From the NCBI GenBank assembly GCA_963976055.1, contig CAXBJB010000009.1:47722-111721 (forward strand): a stretch of DNA of 64,000 nt, given 5' to 3'. Below the pieces are notes generated by a model. The model did not search any database. It was not told where the DNA came from and was given only the letters and a program-made list of their open reading frames with translations. The position numbers and the translations under genes were made by a program. The stretch comes from UBA1479 sp963976055 (lineage in GTDB: Bacteria > Pseudomonadota > Alphaproteobacteria > Rhodospirillales > Casp-alpha2). Shown here piece after piece: positions 60,238-64,000 of the stretch (the stretch's first letter is position 1; the number at the start of each line of letters is the position of its first letter).

Positions 60238-60735
60238 TTGTCGATTCATAAACAGATCGTCACGGACATGGTGAACAACAACATCGAGTTCATCACCACT
60301 GTTCCGTGCAAGCAACTCGGCGGCGTGATCGAGGAAGCCGAAAACCACCCCAGCATCATGCACGTGCCGTGCAACAAGGAAGACGAAGGCATGGGCCTGT
60401 GCGCCGGCGCCTTCATGGGCGGCAAGCGGTCGGCCATCATCATGCAGAACACGGCGCTGGGCGTGACGCTCAATTCGCTGGCGACGCTGATCCAGTTCTA
60501 TCACATCCCGCTGCCCATGCTGATCAGCTACCGCGGCGAGCTGGGCGAACCGGTGGCCTGCCAGGTCGAAATGGCCCTGCACACCAAGGCGCTGCTGGCG
60601 CAGATGCTGATCCCGACCTACCACTTCCACAAGCGGGAAGACGCGGGCGAGCTCGACAAGATTCTCAAGTACACCTTCATGTGCAACAAGCCGGTGGCCA
60701 TTCTGACCGACGCCACCTTCTGGAAAGGGGAATGA
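60238..60735 (+). CDS. comD: Sulfopyruvate decarboxylase alpha subunit (ComD-like)
   Basis: Pyrimidine-domain subunit of a split ThDP-dependent decarboxylase, 165 residues. Seen are FITTVPCKQLGGVIEEAE near residue 18, the activating glutamate in NKEDEGMGLCAGAFMGG (48-50), and IIMQNTALGVTLNSLATL. TTG start with GGAGGA 6 bases upstream. Partner of the next gene. The presence of slcC- and comC-type dehydrogenase genes in the same unit favours sulfopyruvate as substrate, giving sulfoacetaldehyde and CO2; phosphonopyruvate is the main alternative. Confidence 0.85.
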   Translation: MSIHKQIVTDMVNNNIEFITTVPCKQLGGVIEEAENHPSIMHVPCNKEDEGMGLCAGAFMGGKRSAIIMQNTALGVTLNSLATLIQFYHIPLPMLISYRGELGEPVACQVEMALHTKALLAQMLIPTYHFHKREDAGELDKILKYTFMCNKPVAILTDATFWKGE

Positions 60736-60737
60736 CC

Positions 60738-61301
60738 ATGATCCGCTCCGAAGTCCTGAAAAGCCTGATCCCGGTCATTTCCGATCAGTTCGTGGTCTGC
60801 AACATCGGCCTGCCCAGCCAGGAACTCCACCTGATGGACGACCAGCCGACCAACTTCTACATGCTCGGCACCATGGGCCTGTCGTCGTCCATCGGCCTCG
60901 GCCTGGCGCTTGCGCAGAAGCAGACCATCATCGCCATCGACGGCGACGGCTCGGTCCTGACCAACCTGGGCACCCTGCCGACCATCGGCAACAACGTGGC
61001 CGACAACTACATCCTGTTGATCATCGACAACGGCAGCTACGGCTCGACCGGCGATCAGCCGACCTATGCCGGCAAGAAGACCTCGCTGACCAAGGTCGCC
61101 GAAGCCTGTGGCTGCGACAACGTGATCGAGTGCAAGGCCGAAGACACGGCCCAGGTCATGAAGGACGCCATCGCCTCGAAGAAGCAGACGGTCATCGTCT
61201 GCAAGTGCGAGTCGGGCAACATCCCGGTTCCCAACATCACGATGGACCAGGTCGTGATCCGCGACCGTTTCATGAAGGCGCTTGAAGCGGCCAACGCTTG
61301 A
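60738..61301 (+). CDS. comE: Sulfopyruvate decarboxylase beta subunit (ComE-like)
   Basis: Diphosphate-domain subunit, 187 residues. The ThDP motif runs from GDG at residues 69-71 (AIDGDGSVL) to Asn98 (LIIDNGSYGS). NFYMLGTMGLSSSIGLGLA precedes it, as in sulfopyruvate and phosphonopyruvate decarboxylases. The start at 60738 has GGGGA at 7 bases; ATG 60732 overlaps the comD stop and is an alternative. Works with comD. Followed by a repeat-bearing 187-base gap before slcC. Confidence 0.87.
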   Translation: MIRSEVLKSLIPVISDQFVVCNIGLPSQELHLMDDQPTNFYMLGTMGLSSSIGLGLALAQKQTIIAIDGDGSVLTNLGTLPTIGNNVADNYILLIIDNGSYGSTGDQPTYAGKKTSLTKVAEACGCDNVIECKAEDTAQVMKDAIASKKQTVIVCKCESGNIPVPNITMDQVVIRDRFMKALEAANA

Positions 61302-61307
61302 TTTGAA

Positions 61308-61369
61308 CCTTCTCACTGCCTCACTGTCTCTGTGGTTCATTTTCACCACAGAGGCGGTGAGACAATGAG
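61308..61369 (+). repeat. Palindromic intergenic repeat, copy 1
   Basis: Imperfect palindrome whose arms CTCACTGTCTCTGTGGT and ACCACAGAGGCGGTGAG pair with G-U tolerated. Its left arm shares 30 of 32 bases with the element at 63540-63611, with paired changes that keep the stem. It lies just downstream of comE. Confidence 0.65.
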
Positions 61370-61415
61370 ATTGATTTTATCTCTGCGCTGCGCATCCGCA
61401 CCTTGCCAACGCATC

Positions 61416-61434
61416 GCGAACCTTTAAGGTTCGC
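61416..61434 (+). other. Short perfect hairpin GCGAACCTT/AAGGTTCGC
   Basis: 9-base-pair stem with a single-base centre between comE and slcC. It could be an RNA processing site, a protein-binding palindrome or part of the repeat insertion; function unknown. Confidence 0.4.
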
Positions 61435-61488
61435 TGGCTTCCGTGGGCCGTCTTCCGGCGGCCTCCGCCATTGGAGTTTGCCCCGATC

Positions 61489-62421
61489 ATGCCCGACATC
61501 CTCATCACCGAGTTCATGGAAGAGTCCCAGGTCGCGCGTCTGGCCGAAAGCTACGACGTGTCCTATCAGCCGGACTTGGTGGCCGAACAAGACAAGATCC
61601 CGGCTCTGATGGCGGGCGTGCGCGGCCTGATCGTGCGCAACGCGACCCAGGTGCGGGGGGCCGTGCTCGACGCCGCCGACAAGCTGGAATGCGTCGGGCG
61701 CCTGGGTGTCGGGCTCGACAACATCGACATGGACGCCTGCAAGGCGAAGGGCGTGAAGGTGTTCCCCGCCATCGGCGCCAATTCCGATTCCGTGGCCGAA
61801 CTGGCCATGGGCGCCATCTATGTGATGTTCCGCCGCTCCTTCCTGGCGACGCCGGATGTGATCGCCGGCAAGTGGCCGCGGCTGGAACTCATGGGCCGCG
61901 AGGTTCAGGGCAAGACGCTGGGCATCATCGGCATGGGCTGGACCGGGCAGGCCCTGGCCTGGCGCGCGCGCGGCAACGGCATGCACCGCATCGGCTTCGA
62001 TCCCTGGGTCAAGAAGGACGATCCGCGCTGGGCCGACTGCAAGGTCGAGCGCGCGGAAACGCTCGACGACCTGCTGCCCCGCTGCGACGCGATTTCCATC
62101 CACGTGCCGCTGACCGACGACACGCGGGGCCTGTTCAACGCCCAGACCATCGCCAAGATGAAGGACCGCGCCGTTCTGATGAACCTGTCGCGCGGCGGCA
62201 TCGTCGACGAACAGGCCATGGTCGATGCGCTGAAATCCGGCAAGCTGTGGGGGGCCTTCACCGACGTGTTCGTGGAGGAGCCCCTCAAAACGCCCAACAT
62301 CTTCGACGGCGTGCCCAACCTGTACTGCACGCCCCATGTCGGCCCGCGCACGGAAGAGGGCGAGGGCAAGGTGTCCACCGTCACCGCCGACGCGGTGCTC
62401 AACTGTCTGAACGGGAACTAA
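61489..62421 (+). CDS. slcC: (S)-sulfolactate dehydrogenase-like 2-hydroxyacid dehydrogenase
   Basis: D-2-hydroxyacid dehydrogenase family, 310 residues. Rossmann motif GMGWTG at 148-153; catalytic Arg235 (NLSRGGIV), Glu264 (FVEEPLK) and His283 (CTPHVGPR). The N-terminus ITEFMEESQVARL resembles SlcC of Chromohalobacter, as far as I recall. SlcC oxidises (S)-3-sulfolactate to sulfopyruvate with NAD. The genetic link with comD, comE and a comC-type gene is the main support. The ATG at 61489 is preferred over the TTG at 61471. Confidence 0.8.
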   Translation: MPDILITEFMEESQVARLAESYDVSYQPDLVAEQDKIPALMAGVRGLIVRNATQVRGAVLDAADKLECVGRLGVGLDNIDMDACKAKGVKVFPAIGANSDSVAELAMGAIYVMFRRSFLATPDVIAGKWPRLELMGREVQGKTLGIIGMGWTGQALAWRARGNGMHRIGFDPWVKKDDPRWADCKVERAETLDDLLPRCDAISIHVPLTDDTRGLFNAQTIAKMKDRAVLMNLSRGGIVDEQAMVDALKSGKLWGAFTDVFVEEPLKTPNIFDGVPNLYCTPHVGPRTEEGEGKVSTVTADAVLNCLNGN

Positions 62422-62425
62422 CACG

Positions 62426-63469
62426 ATGGCGATCAAGACCCTGGAAGAACTCGAACAACTGGCCTTCAAGGTCTTCCTCAATTCCAACGTTTCGGAAAAC
62501 AACGCGGCCCATGTCGTGCGCGCCCTGGTTCAGGCCGAAGCCGACGGCGTGCCGTCGCACGGCCTGTCGCGGGTGCCCAGCTATGCCGATCAGGCGAAAA
62601 GCGGCAAGGTCGACGGCCACGCCATCGCCCGCCTGGAACAGACGGCGCAGGCGGCCCTGCGCGTCGACGCCAACGGCGGCTATGCCTATCCGGCGATCCA
62701 CCTCGGCCTCGGCCGCGCCATCACCCTGGCTCAGGAAACCGGCATCGTCGGCCTCGCCATCGGCAATTCGCACCACGGCGGCGTCGGCGGCCATCCGGTC
62801 GAAGCCGCCGCCCGCAAGGGCCTGATCGCCATGGGCTTCCTCAACGCGCCGGCGGCCATCGCCCCGTGGAACGGCAACCGGGCGCTGTACGGCACCAACC
62901 CCATCGCCTTCGCCTGCCCGCGCCGCAATGCCGACGGCACGGACTGGGGCGATCCCATCCTGGTCGATCTGGCGCTCTCCAAGGTCGCGCGCGGCAAGAT
63001 CATGATGGCCGCCAACAAGGGCGAGCCGATCCCCGAGGGCTGGTCCACGGACAAGCACGGCAAGCCGACCACGGACGCCAAGGAAGCCCTCGACGGCGGC
63101 CTGATGATCCCCATGGGCGACGCCAAGGGCGCGGCCCTGGTGCTGATGGTGGAAATCCTGGCCGCGACGCTGACCGGCTCCAACCACGGCTTCGAGGCCT
63201 CCAGTTTCTTCGCCGCCGACGGCGCGCCGCCCAAGGTCGGCCAGTTCTTCATCCTGATCGATCCGTCCGCCTTCGCCCACGACGACGAGGAAGCGGCCGA
63301 AAACCGCTTCATCGAACGCATCGGTACCCTGGTCCAGGCCATCACCGACCAGGACGGCGCCTGGCTCCCCGGCGTCGACCGCTGGGCCAACCGCGCCAAG
63401 GCGAACGCGGAGGGTGTGAACGTGCCGGATAATCTGCTGGAGGATCTGGAAGCCCGCGCGGCGGGATAA
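62426..63469 (+). CDS. comC: (R)-sulfolactate dehydrogenase-like Ldh2 protein (ComC)
   Basis: Malate/L-lactate/sulfolactate dehydrogenase family, 347 residues. GVPSHGLSRVPSYADQAKSG near residue 38 contains the catalytic histidine; YGTNPIAFACPRRNADG near 152 and KGAALVLMVEILAATLTGSN near 233 fit the nucleotide-binding fold. ComC interconverts (R)-sulfolactate and sulfopyruvate. With slcC it gives epimerisation of sulfolactate, and comDE drains sulfopyruvate. It begins 4 bases after slcC. Homology alone would also allow malate, ureidoglycolate or other 2-hydroxyacids. Confidence 0.8.
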   Translation: MAIKTLEELEQLAFKVFLNSNVSENNAAHVVRALVQAEADGVPSHGLSRVPSYADQAKSGKVDGHAIARLEQTAQAALRVDANGGYAYPAIHLGLGRAITLAQETGIVGLAIGNSHHGGVGGHPVEAAARKGLIAMGFLNAPAAIAPWNGNRALYGTNPIAFACPRRNADGTDWGDPILVDLALSKVARGKIMMAANKGEPIPEGWSTDKHGKPTTDAKEALDGGLMIPMGDAKGAALVLMVEILAATLTGSNHGFEASSFFAADGAPPKVGQFFILIDPSAFAHDDEEAAENRFIERIGTLVQAITDQDGAWLPGVDRWANRAKANAEGVNVPDNLLEDLEARAAG

Positions 63470-63539
63470 CCGCCAAACCTTCCCCGATATCGTCATGCCC
63501 GTGCTCGACACGGGCATCTACGCCTTCTTTCTCATCCTG

Positions 63540-63611
63540 CCTTCTCACTGCCTCACCGCCTCTGTGGTTCAACCATTCCAAAGGTCACCACAGAGGCAGT
63601 GAGACGGTAAG
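63540..63611 (+). repeat. Palindromic intergenic repeat, copy 2
   Basis: Arms CTCACCGCCTCTGTGGT and ACCACAGAGGCAGTGAG pair at 16 of 17 positions around a spacer longer than that in copy 1. Same family as 61308-61369. It lies 71 bases after the comC stop. Confidence 0.65.
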
Positions 63612-63622
63612 TCTACGGCGTC

Positions 63623-63642
63623 ATTCCCGCGAAAGCGGGAAT
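63623..63642. repeat. REP-like hairpin ATTCCCGC...GCGGGAAT
   Basis: 8-base-pair stem with GAAA loop, matching the widespread proteobacterial short palindrome GTCATTCCCGCGAAAGCGGGAAT. Confidence 0.65.
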
Positions 63643-63654
63643 CCATACCCCTGG

Positions 63655-63674
63655 ACCCCCGCCTTCGCGGGGGT
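63655..63674. repeat. REP-like hairpin ACCCCCGC...GCGGGGGT
   Basis: 8-base-pair GC stem with CTTC loop, 12 bases from the previous REP-like hairpin, so the two form a REP pair as often found in clusters. Confidence 0.6.
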
Positions 63675-63897
63675 GACGAAGTGTGGGCGCCGGTCGAGGC
63701 CGCTCTGTGGTCTCCGTGACAGGCTCTGTGTGCTTTTACTCGGTCGAACCCTGCACCAGCCTTTCCGGGAACCCCCATTAATGGGTCACAGAGAGCACAG
63801 AGGAGACACAGAGATCACGGAGGAGGGAAAAACATCATGGACAGAAAATACGCTGTCTTCGAAATTTTTGAGTCAGGCTTGCTTCTCATCCCTTAAT

Positions 63898-63947
63898 AAT
63901 ATGTAACATATTATTTTTGACGGCAATGTTATAATAGGTTACATATT
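63898..63947. repeat. AT-rich 17-base inverted repeat
   Basis: AATATGTAACATATTAT (63898-63914) and ATAATAGGTTACATATT (63931-63947) are inverted copies at 16 of 17 positions, 16 bases apart. The GTAAC-centred AT-rich half-sites look like an operator or an insertion target unlike the surrounding GC-rich DNA. Confidence 0.6.
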
Positions 63948-64000
63948 GGGGCTGTCCCAGATAATTACCTGAGATGACGTTTAACCCATTGTCTGAGCTG
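63948..64000 (+). mobile_element. Putative insertion-sequence terminus, cut by window end
   Basis: GGGGCTGTCCCAGATAATTA begins right after the inverted repeat and resembles the terminal inverted repeats of several IS families with GGG(G)CTGTCCC ends. No transposase is visible because only 53 bases lie in the window. The call is by end sequence only. Confidence 0.35.

Larger units (their letters stand above)
63470..64000. other. Non-coding right edge rich in repeats
   Basis: No gene is supported in these 531 bases. They contain the second palindromic repeat (63540-63611), two short REP-like hairpins (63623-63642, 63655-63674), clustered CACAGAG/CTCTGTG segments in both orientations (63700-63835), an AT-rich inverted repeat (63898-63947) and a GGGGCTGTCCCAG insertion-sequence-like end at 63948. 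Small open frames here have no ribosome site or recognisable protein sense. Confidence 0.6.

Noticed and set aside
63673..63906. Open frame of 77 codons at the right edge
   Set aside because: It runs through CACAGAG-type repeats, has no ribosome site and ends in AT-rich repeat DNA.

Overview
The window is GC-rich chromosomal DNA, almost fully coding, with long non-coding mirror frames opposite many genes. The gene content points to a metabolically versatile alphaproteobacterium, probably of the Rhodospirillales type. Evidence for this is the number of tripartite tricarboxylate (TTT) and TRAP-TAXI transporters, the MmgE/PrpD, CaiB and enoyl-CoA hydratase enzymes, the LysR/GntR/TetR regulators and the FNR-like boxes. 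The species cannot be named from sequence alone. No rRNA, tRNA, CRISPR array or complete transposon was seen.

Layout. 1-2737 (minus): TTT transporter operon tctC-tctB-tctA (tctA cut by the window edge), with a divergent LysR protein that has two DNA-binding domains (2881-4113). 4117-14890: mixed metabolism, namely enoyl-CoA hydratases, GNAT, 2-haloacid dehalogenase-like HAD, a stress-type glycine-zipper protein behind an FNR-like box, a methylisocitrate-lyase-family enzyme divergent from a TauD/TfdA dioxygenase, a PAS-GGDEF diguanylate cyclase, a 2-hydroxyacid dehydrogenase, ammonium transporter plus PII, and a hydroxypyruvate-isomerase-like enzyme. 14887-26905: a LysR regulator with its palindromic site, divergent from a ten-gene collinear operon (PrpD, MaoC, acyl-CoA dehydrogenase, CoA-transferase, aconitase-type large and small subunits, four-domain rhodanese, isocitrate/isopropylmalate-type dehydrogenase, ketopantoate-reductase-like and Ldh2-type dehydrogenase). 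This looks like an uncharacterised route for a branched or hydroxylated organic acid. 26902-32618: a second PrpD-centred operon (minus), divergent from an MFS transporter.

32632-41477: an orphan periplasmic binding protein, a TetR-controlled cluster (aspartate-nucleophile hydrolase, FMN-type oxidase-like protein, NTF2-like protein), a DsbA-like isomerase, a formamidase-like hydrolase, a glutathione transferase, an MFS transporter and a close relative of LuxO. 41506-42404: an Hpt protein like LuxU coupled to an orphan receiver protein. 42527-51206: gamma-glutamyltransferase, a second TTT system (tctC-tctB-tctA) and a TRAP-TAXI transporter. 51304-55158: a split ThDP-dependent 2-oxoacid decarboxylase with NTF2-like protein, aldehyde dehydrogenase and SDR, plausibly using the acid imported by the TRAP system.

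55169-59168: hemerythrin-like protein behind an FNR-like box, an 805-base gene-poor gap, a cysteine-dioxygenase-type cupin, a membrane GH17 glucanase-like protein and a small membrane protein. 59220-63469: GntR/UTRA regulator divergent from comD-comE-slcC-comC-type genes, which together match interconversion of the sulfolactate enantiomers and decarboxylation of sulfopyruvate. 63470-64000: palindromic intergenic repeats, an AT-rich 17-base inverted repeat and what looks like the end of an insertion sequence running off the window.

Two patterns cut across genes. Four transport operons carry a strong GC-rich stem-loop without a U-tract just after their first gene (tctC/tctB twice, TAXI protein/permease, amt/glnK), suggesting a shared way to set subunit ratios. 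Organosulfur and small organic-acid catabolism, each with its own importer and regulator, is the main theme.
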